From: Cunninghamia lanceolata
Taxonomy: Eukaryota; Streptophyta; Pinopsida; Cupressales; Cupressaceae
Assembly: GCA_027924645.1 (NCBI GenBank)
Contig: BSBN01000187.1
Span: 16,014,001-16,078,000 of the forward strand
DNA length: 64,000 nucleotides
Direction of reading: 5' to 3'
Shown here: in pieces, positions 11,928 to 24,407 of the stretch
How positions within the stretch are numbered: the stretch's first letter is position 1
How the letters are laid out: each line of letters opens with the position of its first letter
The notes under the pieces: generated by a model
Database searches by the model: none
The model's input: only the letters and a program-made list of their open reading frames with translations
Told to the model about the DNA's origin: nothing
Made by a program: the position numbers and the translations under genes

Positions 11928-13870
11928 GAGGATATCCGTGATACCCTGATGTCACGAGAGCAATTCCGTTTGTCGTTGTTGCAGCAGTATATGTTGATAG
12001 AGATGGACCACGAGGCTCTTGGTGCTATGGCTCTTCATTACATTTGTTTCATACTCGAAGTTCATGTGAACCACAGGTTGCTGACTGTAGTGGTAGAGTG
12101 ATTCCACAGTGAGGATGGGACATTCCATCTACTGACTGGAGAGATGGCGATCACTCTAGAGGATGTGTACAGGATCCTGCAACTCCGTATTCAGGAATAG
12201 TTGGTAGAGTATGAGTCATAGAATGACACGGGATTAGCTAAGTGCAGACATGTTTTTGACGACCCGGAGTTGGTGAAGCAGGTGATTTTGTGGTAGGATA
12301 TTCATGACTGCTATGACTACTTCCTGGGGATAGTGGCGGGACTAATTGGTGGTGTAGTATGCCCCGATAGGAGGTCACACGAGTTCCTGATTGGCTGGGG
12401 GAGGGTGCTGGAGAGTATGATTACTGATGGGACTTGATATGCATGGGGTGTGTGCATGCTAGCACACTTATATAGGGATATGCAGCAGGTTGTGTATCAC
12501 AGAGGGGCCAACTTGTCAGCAAGTGTGTCTCTTTTGCAGTTTTGGTTATGGGAGAAGATAGCTATCACGTGGCCGATATGTCTTTTTCACAGGTAGAGAG
12601 GTGAGCCCTATAGCTATGGTTATGCAAGCGTGATTTCCCAGCACAAGCTGGGGAAGCTCAAGTATTAGAGACATGTGCTAGATAATGTGGATCTAGTTAT
12701 CTGGTACCCATACCTAGACTGTGAGTTATGGGAGAATGAGGCTGACAAGTTGCCATACTGCTTTCAGACGCGGTGGCTTATTGGTAGGATGAGGTATATA
12801 TTGGAGTAGCAGATTGTTAGCAGAGTACAGAGGCAGTTTGGCAGAGTGCAGGGTAGGCCATAGGGGCAGGCATGATTTGTGAGGACCCATGTAGAGAGAT
12901 TTAGGTGGGGTCTGGTAGCATTGTATGAGGAGGCCTTGGTAGACTTTCCTTAGATCCCCTATGCAGCTTGGCCTATGAGGAGGGATATAGTGGATGCGAG
13001 CATGACACCAAATTATGAGGAGTGATTCACTTCTCATCCATTTCCTGGATACTTAGGTCTTGGAGAGTTGGCTCCTTGTATAGACGAGAAGGATTCAGAT
13101 GATAAGGGTGGAGCTGGCAAGAGGAGGAGGAGATGGAGGAGGGGGAGAGGAGGTGGAGATGGAGGAGGAGGAGGAGATGGAGGGGGGTGGCAGACTGAGA
13201 TAGAGTAGGAGGTCTGGGGAGGGACCTTTGGGTCAGCAGGATGTTGCCTAGCCGTAGGATGCAGGATAGGTGCAGGTGCCAGTACAACATGTGGCACAAT
13301 AGAGACAGATGTTGCCACCATAGTAGGTGACACCTTAGCAGGTGCAGCAGGCACAGGGATAGGGACAGGCTCCATAGCCTAACTTACAATAGTAGGCCAT
13401 GGTTGTGCTACAGGTTTAGGTTAGGTAGTTGAGTTCCCACCTGAGAGTAGTGGAGTCTTAGAGAGAGGAAGACGTAGGACGGATAGCAGAGATCTCCAGA
13501 GAGTGAGACGTAGCCTTGGTGAGTGTACAGGCGATGAGAGCGGAGAGATATGCAGCAGTGGTAGCCCTGGGTATAGATGGTACTTCGAGCTTTTTGGTTT
13601 CATAGGTGTAGCAGGCATAGACACAGCTAGCCCAGATATAGGGTGAGCTTTCCAGAGCATAGGATCAGACTCAATACTATAGAGGATTATATCACGGGGC
13701 AGTGTTAGCGGACCAGCGTGTGCCTAGTTACAGGAGTCAGTATGCGGCATCACAGAGGGCAGGTGGATCCCAATCTGTGGCATTAGTGAGAGGCCCCCAG
13801 CAGTTAGGGGGAGATAGAGGAGAGGGTAGTGTAGGGAGTAGTGCTCCACGGTAGCAGGGTTAGCCAAACT
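11928..13870 (+). pseudogene. Plant mobile domain (MAIN/MAIL-like) pseudogene, antisense inside gypsy B
   Basis: After an acceptor-like TTGCAG at 11922-11927, one plus-strand frame runs nearly 2 kb. It starts EDIRDTLMSREQFRLSLLQ and continues through FHLLTGEMAITLEDVYRILQ, GVCMLAHLYRDMQQV, LLQFWLWEKI and ELWENEADKLP. These are hallmarks of the plant mobile domain (aminotransferase-like) family. A Gly/Arg-rich tract follows (about 13115-13200), then a Gln-rich region. There are many stops, largely explained as CAG or TGG to TAG and CGA to TGA, with no clear frameshift in the domain part. A first exon may lie at about 11320-11375 (RFDRPPEAGPL). The family is known as a host protein and as a passenger of mobile elements. 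Here it lies between integrase and the 3' LTR, opposite to the gypsy genes. Confidence 0.8.
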
Positions 13871-15844
13871 TGGACACTTGTACAGATTTTTTATTTGATG
13901 TACACATTTTTGATGGTTGAGATAGCTTGTATATGTAATATTTTGCCCCGAGACATGTATCACTATCTTTTTGTACTTTATATACATTTCATGATATGAC
14001 TCTGAGAGATGGACATATATGTTTTGATATATTGTACATTTGGACATGGTTTTATGTTTATATGATGATGCAATTATTGATGTTATACATGCACATGTTC
14101 TATGTTTATATGCTATGGATGCAATCTATCATATGATGCTTTGTATATGTGATACATACTAGATGGATTAGGATGATTTGATATGCCAATGCAAATGTGA
14201 AATGTTATTGCTATGATTATGCAGCTCTATATGTATTTGTCTATGTTTTTTATTTTTGATAAGATATACGGATGCAAATGTATGTGGATGACCTAATGCA
14301 CTTATTATGTATGCAAATGATTTAATCATGTAAATGACTATCTCATGTGATATGATATATTACCTATGCTATGTTTTTGATATGTCCAAATGTACTCAAT
14401 CAACATAGAGATGATATAGATAGGCAGGAGAGAAGAAATGAAGAAATACATGCTTTCATTTGATACACTGCGGGATTTTCTTATTGCATGGTTGATATGG
14501 ATTTTTAGATATGGGATGGATGTGGATACTTTGTCATCATTAGAGTGCAAGTATTTTGTTTTCATCATTGGGCACTTTTTGTTTCTTTTCTCTTTTTGAA
14601 ATGTTGTAAGAAAGTACAAGCATCTAGGTATAATTAAACCAAGATGACCTGAGTACTTCTTAGATGGATTTTGATATAGCACGTTGATACAAGCATCTAG
14701 TCAAACTTGAATCTAGATGACCTAAGTACTTCTTGCATTTCAATAGACAAGGATTGCCCCTTTTCATGTTTAGACCTTCGAAGTCTTCAATGATCTTTTG
14801 TTGATCATGTCGTTAGACAAAAGTCGTCACATTACTAAAGTTTGATCCACAAACAATGGACAAAGAAAAAGATTATGCCCCCATCATAGCATCTCCAACT
14901 TTTGGCATCCTTGAGTAGCATAGGAAGACATAATGACAAAAATCCAAGACTTTGTAAGTTAGCCTGTTCACAAAACATTCTTACATTAGATGTGTCTTTT
15001 TTTCCATAATTGATATAGGATTAGTCTGAGTGCTTTGATATACATTTTTCTTTGCTTTAGACAGGTTGATGTTTTGTGCCAAGATTTTTGCTGCTTTGGG
15101 AAGCTTGTTTTGCTGCATGTGCTTGTCTAGTGAAAAGTATCACAATCCTTTATTGGTATCCTCTTTTTAGAAAAAGTGTGGCATTCAAGAATCCAAATCC
15201 ATAATTGGGTTGAGGAGTTACCCCCAGTTTAGACAAAGGATCGACTTATTATGGGTGATATGACAACAAACATGGAGAGATGGACCCTAAGGGACTGACC
15301 TAGTGCCTCGAGGGCTCATTGCTAAATGGCCTTGCCTACGTGACAACGTAGAGGCAATGTAGTTCAAGATGAACCTGATGGACCTAGGACCTAGGCAATG
15401 GAAAATATGTAGAAATGGTCATGTATAGCAGGATAGACAACATTTGATGGAATGGACAGTAAAGAAGGGGAGCAGAGCCTCGGGGGCGCATTAAGAATGG
15501 CCTTGCTTACGTGAGAACTCAAAGGCGACATAGTTTGACAATTGTTCAAAGGACTGGTTCAAGATGAATGATATGATGGACACAAGAGACATGAGGTCAC
15601 AACAGATGGAGGAAGTGGTTTGTCGCAGATAGCGCATGTTTACCAAGTTTTCACCACTTGCTTTTATTTGCATGGAAGCTAAAAGTACACATAACGCTTG
15701 TTTGCCAAGTTTTCATCATGGTACCTACGCCAGGCACCTGTTCACCAGGTTTTCACCAAAGGATGATTTTTTTGTTATTTTTCTATTTTTTTTTCTTTGT
15801 TTTGATCACTTTTTTGATTTTTTTTTAAGGACTCACTTGCATTG
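13871..15844. other. 3' non-coding part of gypsy B
   Basis: No gene is supported. It contains a pair of diverged repeats around ATGGCCTTGCCTACGTGA (about 15327) and ATGGCCTTGCTTACGTGA (about 15495), and three loose repeats around CCAAGTTTTCACCA at 15638-15760. Such repeats between integrase and the 3' LTR are common in Tat-type elements. Confidence 0.5.
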
Positions 15845-17195
15845 GGGTTGTTAGGTATAGAACTTGCGAAGATGCATGCTATTGATAGGATCATCAAATA
15901 GTTCACCTTCAGATGTAGCCAATTGATATGCTCTTGACCCATAGGCTGCAATGATGACATAAGGACCCAACCAGTTGGGTTCAAACTTGCCTTTTTTTCT
16001 TGATCTTGTTAATTTCTAGGATTTTCTCTGAGGACGAGATCACCAACTTGGAATACTTGGGGCTTTAGCCTATGGTTATAGCTTTGGGACATTCGTTGTT
16101 GATAAGATTTTAGGTGGTTAAAGGCCTATTGCCTTCTCTCTTCAAGAAGCTCTAACTCTTGAAGTTTGGACACTCTGTACTCTTCATCAGATATGAGGCC
16201 TTTTAAAGAAATTCACAAGGATGGGATCTCAACTTCAATGGGCAAGATAGCTTTAGATCCATAGACTAGGGAGTATGGTGTTGCACCTGTGGGTGTGTGG
16301 ATGCTTGTATGATAGACCCATATTGCGAGATTTAAGTGGAAATGCCAATCATGATCGACATCATTGACAATCTTCTTTAGGATTTTTAAAATGGTTTTAT
16401 TTGATGCCTCTACCTGACCATTGCCTTGGGGGTAGTAGGGGGTAGAAAAGCGGTGTTGGATATGGAATTTGTTGCATAGTCCCCTGACATCTTGATTTTT
16501 GAAAGGTTGTCCATTATCCGTGACAATGGACGAAGGGATACCATAACAACCAATGATGTAGTTCAAGCTAAAAGAGGCAATCTGCTTGCTTGTGATATTG
16601 GCTAAGGGCATGGCTTCAATCCACTTTGTAAAGTACTCAGTGGCTGTGATTATGAATTTATGTCCACTGGATGAAGGAGGGTGAATCTTGCCCACTAAGT
16701 TGAATCCTCACTGACAGAAAGACCAAGGAGTCATTAATGGCTGCAGCTCCTATGCTGGTGCATGTATCAAGTTCCCATGGATTTGGCACTTCTTGCACTT
16801 CTTTACAAAATGATAAGAATCTTGTTCCATGGTTGGCCAGTAGGATACCATGCATATTAGTCTCTTGGCTAGGGTAGGGCCACTAGAGTGGGTCCCACAT
16901 ATACCGTCGTGCACTTCGTTTAGGGTGGTTTGATATTCCTCACTATCGAGACATCTAAGGAGAGTACCATTGAGACCTCTGCAATATACGGTATTAGTAA
17001 CAATGGCATACTAGGATGCCTAATGGATGAAGGTATGTTTTTGGTTACTGGAGAGATCAGGTGGGAGGGTATTCTCTTTAAGATAGGCAAATATTTTTCC
17101 ATAGAGGGGGGAATTAGTTCTGACAATGTGGAAAACGATATGGGATTCAGGGGTGTCATATGCAGGACAGGACATTGGCTCTACCAAGAACTCAT
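15845..17195 (-). pseudogene. Gypsy B integrase
   Basis: Integrase joins element cDNA to chromosomal DNA. In order on the minus strand: a zinc-binding HHCC segment (HDGICGTHSSGPTLAKR ... CKKCQIHG, about 16770-16910), the catalytic core (TATEYFTKWIEA, near 16640; TDNGQPFKN, near 16510; PQGNGQVEASNK, near 16420), then the C-terminal domain (VGDLVLRENPRN and the PNWLGPYV-type segment, about 15850-16060). The second Asp and the Glu of the DDE triad are present. The first position reads Glu (TATEYF) where Asp is usual. Stops and frameshifts break the frame at about 16700 and 16205. Element C is inserted directly upstream at 17196. Confidence 0.9.
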
Positions 17196-18483
17196 TGTTA
17201 GATCTAGGGCACACAACTGAGAGGGGGGGTGAATCAGTTGTATAAAAACTTTGCTTCTACTTCAAGCATTTGATTCTTCTTATTAGTTAACAGCATATCA
17301 ATTAATCATTCATGAAAGCACAAAGCATAAACATCAGAGCAGATAAACATCAACACATTTGACACCAAGATTTTTGACGTGGAAAACTCAGTTAAGGGAA
17401 AAACCATGGGGTGATTAACCCAAGGATTATTCTCTGTTAGAAGAATCAGAAAAAAATGAGTGGCACATGCCAATTAGGGCTCACTGCCCGAGCACACTGC
17501 TCACAAGGAGGCACACTGCCTACAAAGAGACACACTATCTACAAGATCATAAGGATCACAACCTTGAACTGAAGAATGACATCTTTACCATGTCTGGATT
17601 AGTTCCATTTAAGCCTGAGTCACACCTGCTCTATCTTTCGCTCTTTCGCTATACCAAACTCATCCACTCCTCAACACACTTTGAAATGAACTCTCAAACC
17701 TTTATTTATACAAGACATCAACTTAGGAATGATCATCTAAGTCGGCACTCAACCATAAGAACATTCGCAAGATGAATAACACATCCGGTCGGCCACCATA
17801 GGAATGTTTGCAAGATGAACAACTCATCCGGTCGGCTAGTCTGAACAAGAACGAAAGAATATCTTCAATTCCGGGCTCTACCACCAATGTGGATCAACAA
17901 CACAACCTCAACACAATCCAAGAACCTTCACAAGCTTGCCTAAATGACTAGGAACATCCGCACTTCCTCTGCTCACCGAAATCTCTTCTCTTCCTCATCC
18001 GGAACTTCAAGTACACAGTCTACCACCACTATCATACTGAAACATGTGCTTTGAGACCTCCAAATCATGAACAAATTGAGATGACACATCACAAGGACAT
18101 CCCAAACACTCCATCCAATCTGTAAGATAGGATAATGCACTTCCAGATCTCACCGGACCTCTTTGTAGCACTCTGTCACTCCGGAGCAGCTCCCGGGACT
18201 AGTTCTACTTGATCAATCACAACTTCTTCAAATCTTCATGCGGACCTCTAAAAACTTAACTAGATCATCTCAAGACTAATATCTACAAACCCTTTAATCT
18301 GCATCCTCTGATTCTCAACCTATTGAGTACTTTTGCCTTCTTTTCATCACTGTTCTTCACTATTCCTGATTGAGACTAATTTTCTCAATATCCTCAGCAC
18401 ACAACTCATCCAATCCTTCTTGTCAATGCAATATGAGTATGTTGACATCAATGACAACACTAGCTAACCTCATACTTGCAACA
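17196..18483 (-). repeat. 3' LTR of copia C
   Basis: 1288 bp; on the plus strand it begins TGTTAGATCTAGGGC and ends CATACTTGCAACA. It contains tandem words of the CACTGCCnACAAG type (about 17480-17545) that also occur in the LTRs of element D, showing the two families are related. Confidence 0.93.
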
Positions 18484-18740
18484 ATCTCCCCCTTTGTCAT
18501 TGATGGCAACATATGATGTGAAAAACCATCAAGACAAGATCTTCTCCTTACTGTCACAGCTCCCCCTATCAACAACAACTCTTCACATGTCTTCTCTTCT
18601 TTTATTACTCCCCCTTTGATCATCAACCACTTGTTTTTCACATGTCTTCTCTCCCCTTTTGACATCAATGGCAAAGGGCTCATACTTGCAATTCTAACAC
18701 ATCAGAATCATACCAGCTGCTCCCCCTTAGTAGCAGCTCC
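18484..18740 (-). promoter_or_regulatory. Multiple polypurine tracts of copia C
   Basis: The primary tract, AAAGGGGGAGAT on the minus strand, abuts the 3' LTR. Further copies lie at about 18562 (AGGGGGAGC), 18608 (AAAGGGGGAG), 18650 (AAAAGGGGAG) and 18721 (AAGGGGGAGC). Redundant tracts are typical of Sireviruses. Confidence 0.75.
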
Positions 18741-18806
18741 CCTTCATCAATCCAGATCACAAGATATGACTGTGATATCCACTGGACTGATACACATCAG
18801 TACATC

Positions 18807-19440
18807 CTAGTTCATCACTGGAGGGGCCATGACCCCTAACTTCTCCCGGAGATACTCAAAAGAGTCCTTGGGAAGAGGTTTGGTAAAAATATCTGCAATC
18901 TGATCCTTGGAGGGTACATACTCCAATCTGACTTCTTCCTTGTTCACTTGTTCTCTCAGAAAGTGAAACTTGATAGATATATGCTTAGTCTTAGAATGCA
19001 ATATCATATTCTTAGAAATATTAATTGCACTTGAATTATCACAGAAAATTGTGATAGGCTCCTCATATTCAACTTTAATGTCTCTTAGCATCTACTTCAT
19101 CCATAAAATCTGAGTGCAACTACCTACTGTTGCAATGAATTTTGCTTCAGTTGTAGACAGAGATATTGCCTCTTGTTTCTTGCTTAGCCAAGAAACCAAT
19201 CTTTTTCCCAAAAAAAAAAAGCTCCTCCACTTGTACTTTTCCTATCATCCACATCTCCTGCCCAATCTGCATTTGTGTATGCATGAAGAGAGAAATCCTG
19301 ATCTCTAGGGTACCATAGACCATACTCAACTGTTCCTTTCAAGTACCCAAAAATTCTTTTGATTGCCATGACATGAGATTCTCTGGGATCAGCCTAAAAT
19401 CTTGCCACAAGACCAACAACCTGCATTATATTTGGTCTAG
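18807..19440 (-). pseudogene. Copia C RNase H
   Basis: RNase H removes the RNA strand during cDNA synthesis. Visible motifs: IKRIFGYLKGTVEYGLWY, AYTNADWAGDVDDRKSTSG (the first acidic position reads Asn), FCDNSSAINISKN, HISIKFHFLREQV and the end motif IADIFTKPLP. The frame shifts at the T homopolymer (plus-strand A run 19210-19220) and again near 19100. Confidence 0.9.
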
Positions 19441-19441
19441 T

Positions 19442-20485
19442 CTAAGTGAGATACAATAGTCCTCCAATCATTGATTTGTACTTGGTCTGATCTGTCTTAG
19501 GAGAGTCATCATCTTTGCTCAACTTACATCCGGTTGCCATAGGGGTGTTCATTGGCTTTGAATCTTCCATTCCAAATTTGCTCAACAATTCTTTTGCATA
19601 TTTGGTCTGACAGATAAAGATGCCTTTCCTTATCTGAGTAATTTGCAGACCCAAGAAGAAATTTATTTCACCAAGCATTGACATTTCAAACTCACTTTTC
19701 ATTTGATTTGCAAAAGTTTTACACATACTGTCTTTTCCTCCAAAGATGATATCATCAACAAATACTTCAACAATCAAGATGTTTTCCTTATCTATTTGGA
19801 AATATAGATTACTATCAGCAGTACCTTTATTGAAACCAATCTACACAAGATGTTTATCCAACCTTTCATACCATGCTCTTGGGGCTTGCTTCAAACCATA
19901 CAGTGCTTTCTTCAACTTGTAGACCATATTATCATGATCAGACAATTGAAATCCATCCGGTTGTTCAATGTATACTTCTTCTTCCAAGTCACCATTTAGG
20001 AAGGTAGATTTGACATCCATCTGATATACCTTGAAGTCTTTGAAGGCAGCAAATGCAAGAAATAATCTGACTACTTCAATTCTTGCTACCGGAGCAAAGG
20101 TCTCTTCAAAATCAATTCCTTCTATTTGAGAATAGCCTTTGCAGACCAATCTAGCTTTTTTTAAAATTACTTCACCAACTTCATTCAGTTTGTTCTGGAA
20201 GACCCATTTGGTTCCAATCACATTCTTATTTCTAGGTCTGGGAACAAGATCCCAAGTATGATTTTTCTCAATTTGCATCAATTCTTCCTCCATTGCTTTA
20301 GTCCAGTTTTCATCATTGCAGGCTTCATTAACTGTCTTAGGTTCAATCTTTGAAATCAAACAGTATTCATTTGAATCTTGAGCAATTCTTCTCCTTATTT
20401 GTACCCCTTTACTTTTGTCACCTATGATCTGATCTTCAGAATGATTTAGAGTTACATACCTTGGAACTTTGGGAGTTTCTTGCAC
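19442..20485 (-). pseudogene. Copia C reverse transcriptase
   Basis: RNA-dependent DNA polymerase of the element. The segment contains [75 protein letters not shown] and the catalytic FVDD (in LIVEVFVDDIIFGG, near 19750). One in-frame stop (19838-19840) interrupts an otherwise full-length domain; the frame is the same on both sides. Confidence 0.93.
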
Positions 20486-20578
20486 TACTAATTCTTGATC
20501 AGGCTCATTCAGACAAAGTCCTTCTTCTTGATTTACCGGATCAGTCTGGATCTAAATTTCAGAGGAGGAAGGAGCTCC

Positions 20579-21658
20579 TTACACCAGAGAATCATTCTGA
20601 TCATCTTCATCACATTCATAGAATCTTGAGGGCTTCTCAATTCCTTCATCAACCTTCACATTTGTACTTTCTATCATCTTTCTTAATCTCTTATTGTAAC
20701 ACCGGTATGCTTTGCTTTGAGTGGAGTAACCTAAGAAAATTCCTTCATCACTTCTAGCATCAAACTTTCCTAGATCTTCATCTCTTTTGATGTAACACTT
20801 GCTACCAAATACTCTAAAATATCTCATAGTGGGAGTTATACCAAATCAAAGTTCATAAGGAGTCTTACCGGTATTGCTTCTGATTTGAATTCGGTTAAAA
20901 GTATAGACTGCAGTGCTGACAACTTCTCTCCAAAACATCTGAGGAACATTTGCTTCCATCATCATTGTCCTGGCTGCTTCCTGGATGGTCCAGTTCTTTC
21001 TCTCAACTACTCCATTCTGCTATGGAGTCCTAGGAGCAGACAGCTATCTCTTTATACCATGCTTCTCACAAAAATCTATGAATTCACTGGATGTGAATTC
21101 ACCACCTCTATCAAACCTTAGACATTTTAGTTTCAATCCAGTTTGCTTCTCTACCATAGCTTTGAAGATTTTGAACTTCTCAAGGGCTTTTGATTTCTCT
21201 TTTAGGAAGGTAACCCACATCATCTAGGAATGGTCATCAATTAGCAACATGAAATATCTATCACCTTGCATACTCTTGATTCTTGTCAGACCACAGAGAT
21301 CAGTATGAACTAATTCCAACAATCTGGTAGTGGACTAATCCTTGCTTTTGAAAGAGACTCTGCTCTGTTTACCTAGCTGACATTCTTTGCATAAACTATT
21401 TGTAGGTTTCACCAATTTAGGAAGATCTCTTACAGCCTGAGTATTGCTTATCTTGATGATGTTATCAAAATTCACATGACACATCCTTCTATGCCATAAC
21501 CAACTCTGATCAACTTGAACAAATAGACAACTTTTATTAGAACCAACTAGATGGAAGATATTACCTTTTGTTTGAGTACCGGATGTAATTTTAGTTCTGG
21601 AGCTTGCAAAGATTCTACATCTTCCATTCTTGAACCAGAGATCATAGCCTTTGTCCAC
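20579..21658 (-). pseudogene. Copia C integrase
   Basis: The N-terminal zinc-binding part includes WLWHRRMCHVNFDNI and CKECQLGKQ (21335-21658). The core follows with ELVHTDLCG, LLIDDHS, a second Asp in CLRFDRGGEF, and QNGVVERKNW with the Glu retained. The C-terminal part contains MRYFRVFGSKCYIKRDED (20579-20827). Several in-frame stops, mostly TAG, break the core between 20828 and 21334. Confidence 0.9.
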
Positions 21659-21976
21659 TTACTGACCAACACTGAGAATATTGTGCTTCAATCCTTCAAC
21701 ATATAGTACATTACTGGTTTTGCTCTTTCCATCAAAAGAAATCGTTCCCCTACCTCTAATTCTGCCAGCAGAATTATCACCAAACTTTACCATTCCTCCT
21801 TCATACCTTTCCAAATCTAAGAACTTGTTCTTGTCACCAGTCATATGGTGAGAGCATCCACTGTTAATAACCCAATCATCCTTTTCTTCAACTTGGGCAG
21901 CCAAAGCTCTTTCTACAACCTTATGATTGACAGATTCAGAGGATATTGAATCTTCTTCCTTGACGGCAATAAACAC
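21659..21976 (-). pseudogene. Copia C protease with altered active site
   Basis: Aspartic protease that processes the polyprotein. The active-site block reads DWVINSGCSHHMTG where copia proteases have D-S-G, so the catalytic Asp is Asn (AAC), a G-to-A change. The rest of the domain is open (VKFGDNSAGRIRGRGTI, LKHNILSVGQ). Confidence 0.88.
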
Positions 21977-22057
21977 CCATTCATTTCCAGATTTGCTTCA
22001 TATTTCTGATTCATCATCTGTTACTCCTTCATTATCATCTTCTTCATGAACATAATA

Positions 22058-22969
22058 TCAGTTCTTTTGAAACCTTTGTCTATTAGCATTTGACCTTGCA
22101 GATCTTTCCAGACATATTGAAGCAAAATGACCAATCTTATTGCATTTGAAGCACTTAAAGGGTAGTTTTCCTTCATACTTACCGGATCCTCTTGGTAGTC
22201 TCTTTGCAATGAGGGCTTCAAGTTGAGCTATTTCTGCTTCTTCCTCTTCCATGTCTTTCCTTGCTTGATCATACCATGATAGCTTCCTTGAAGAGTTCTC
22301 TCCTGGATCAAATCTTTATTTGCCTTTCACATAGGCACTGGCTTTAAATGCAGATTCAGTCTTGGGGTGATCATCTCCAAACTCAGTCATTTCAAATGTA
22401 GCCAGTTTGCCAGCTAATTTCTCTCTTGTGATAGTTGTATGGGCTCTGAATTCATCAATGGCATCAACCTTGATTTTGTAGGAAGCAGGAAGGGATCTGA
22501 GAATTTTGCAAACAATTTCATTTTCATCCAGAACTCCACCAGCATTCCTGATTCCACACACCAACTCATTCACTCTTGGCATAAAGGTAGTGATATTTTC
22601 ATCATCTCTCATCTTTAATCTTTCAAATTTCCCTTTCAGACTTTGCAACCTTGCACTCTTGACAAACTCATCTCCTTCATACAAAAGTTCCAGTTTAGTC
22701 CAGATCTCATATGCAGTTGGTAGGTCAATAACATTTGAGAGATCTGAGTCATTCAATGCGCTTAGAAGAGCTTCTTTGGTCCGCAGATTGTTTTCAGGAT
22801 CTGTGATTTCATTCAGAGTTGTCGGACCACCCTGTGGAGGTACATATGATTTTGAGACCATGGTCAAGTATGCTTTTCCCATACAATCCAAGTGACATTT
22901 CATGCGACCTTTCCAGAGAGTGAAGTTGGTTCGATCAAACTTCAAACTATCCTTCTTGTATGATGACAT
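22058..22969 (-). pseudogene. gag: Copia C gag with zinc knuckle
   Basis: The likely start is ATG at 22969 (MSSYKKDSLKFDRTNFTLWK), 42 bases from the primer-binding site. The UBN2-type gag domain continues open to 22316 (ALLSALNDSDLSNV, ENITTFMPRVNELV, ILRSLPASYKIKVDAI). After a break near 22310 the zinc knuckle CFKCNKIGHFASIC (C-X2-C-X4-H-X4-C) lies at about 22105-22160. Confidence 0.92.
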
Positions 22970-23010
22970 CCTGGATCTCCTCAAGTGGTTAAGCTCCTTT
23001 CAGAGGAACT

Positions 23011-23024
23011 TGGCTCTGATACCA
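23011..23024 (-). promoter_or_regulatory. Primer-binding site of copia C
   Basis: TGGTATCAGAGCCA on the minus strand, two bases from the 5' LTR, complementary to the 3' end of initiator tRNA-Met. Confidence 0.92.
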
Positions 23025-23026
23025 AT

Positions 23027-24320
23027 TGTTAGATCTAGGGCACACAACTAAGAGGGGGGGTGAATCAGTTGTATAAAAACTTTGCTTCTACTTCAAACAT
23101 TTGATTCTTCTTGTTAGTTAACAGCATATCAATTAATCATTCATGAAAGCACAAAGCATAAACACCGGAGCAGATAAACATCAACACATTTGACACCAAG
23201 ATTTTTGATGTGGAAAACCTAGTTAAGGGAAAAACCATGGGGTGATTAACCCAAGGATTATTCTTTGTTAGAAGAATCAGAAAAAATGAATGGCACATGC
23301 CAATTAGGGCTCACTGCCCGAGCACACTGCTCACAAGGAGGCACACTGCCTACAAAGAGACACACTGTCTACAAGATCATAAGGATCACAACCTTGAACT
23401 GGAGAATGACATCTTTACCATGTCTGGATCAGTTCTATTTAAGCCCGAGTCACACCTGCTCTGTCTTTCGCTCTTTCGCTATACCACACTCATCCGCTCC
23501 TCAACACACTTTGAAATGAATTCTCAAACCTTTATTTATACAAGACATCAACTTAGGAATGATCATCTAAGTCAGCACTCAACCATAAGAACATTCACAA
23601 GATGAATAACACATCCGGTTGGCCACCACAAGAATGTTTGCAAGATGAACAACTCATCCGGTCGGCTAGTCTGAACAAGAACTTCATTTGGAAGAATATC
23701 TTCAATTCTGGGCTCTACCACCAATGCGGATCAACAACACAACCTCAACACGATCCAAGAACCTTCACAAGCTTGCCTGAATGACCAAGAACATCTGCAC
23801 TTCCTCTGCTCATCGGAATCTCTTCTCTTCCTCATCCAGAACTTCAAGTACACAGTCTACCGCCACTATCATACTGAAACATGTGCTTCCGGACCTCCAA
23901 ATCATGAACAAATTGAGATGACACATCACAAGGACATCCCGAACACTCCATCTAATCCACAAGATAGGATAATGCACTTCCAAATCTCACCAGACCTCTT
24001 TGTAGCACCCTGTCACTCCAGAGCACCTCTCAGGACCGGTTCTACTTGATCAATCACAACTTCTTCAAATCTTCATGCGGACCTCTGAAAACTTAATTGG
24101 ATCATCTCAAGACTCATATCTACAAACCCTTTAATCCCCATCCTCTGATTCTCAACCTATTGAGTACTTTTGCCTTCTTTTCGTCACTATTCTTCACTGT
24201 TCCTGATTGAGACTAATTTTCTCAATATCCTCAGCACACAACTCATCCAATCCTTCTTGTCAATGCAATATGAGTATGTTGACATCAATGACAACACTGG
24301 CTAACCTCATACTTGCAACA
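23027..24320 (-). repeat. 5' LTR of copia C
   Basis: 1294 bp partner of 17196-18483, with the same ends and scattered, mainly transition, differences. Confidence 0.93.
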
Positions 24321-24407
24321 CTTATAACGTGATTGATTATTCAGAATATTGAGGAGAGATGCAATCATTGCCATGGTGTTTGCAACTTTGTTCTCAATCC
24401 TTGGTAT
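24321..24407 (-). pseudogene. Gypsy B polyprotein fragment between C and D
   Basis: The 87 bp between elements C and D translate on the minus strand as RIENKVANTMAMIASLLNIL. This is the end of the archaeal-type RNase H and its link to integrase, in phase with the gypsy B segments on either side once C, D and one target copy each are removed. Confidence 0.8.

Larger units (their letters stand above)
17196..24320 (-). mobile_element. Ty1/copia element C (Sirevirus-like) inserted in gypsy B
   Basis: LTRs at 17196-18483 and 23027-24320 are nearly identical over their full length. Flanking 5-mers are CTCAT (17191-17195) and CTTAT (24321-24325), a target duplication with one C/T change. Reading the minus strand: primer-binding site, gag with zinc knuckle, protease, integrase, reverse transcriptase with FVDD, RNase H, then several polypurine tracts. 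Repeated polypurine tracts near the 3' LTR are a reported Sirevirus hallmark. Only a few stops and frameshifts are present, so C is younger than the gypsy copy it sits in. Confidence 0.93.

Noticed and set aside
13027..13375. Minus-strand Pro-rich proteins
   Set aside because: They are antisense shadows of the Gly/Arg-rich tract of the plant-mobile-domain pseudogene.
18423..18683. Minus-strand 86-residue frame near the 3' LTR of C
   Set aside because: It crosses the LTR boundary and the polypurine tracts. It is non-coding in related elements.
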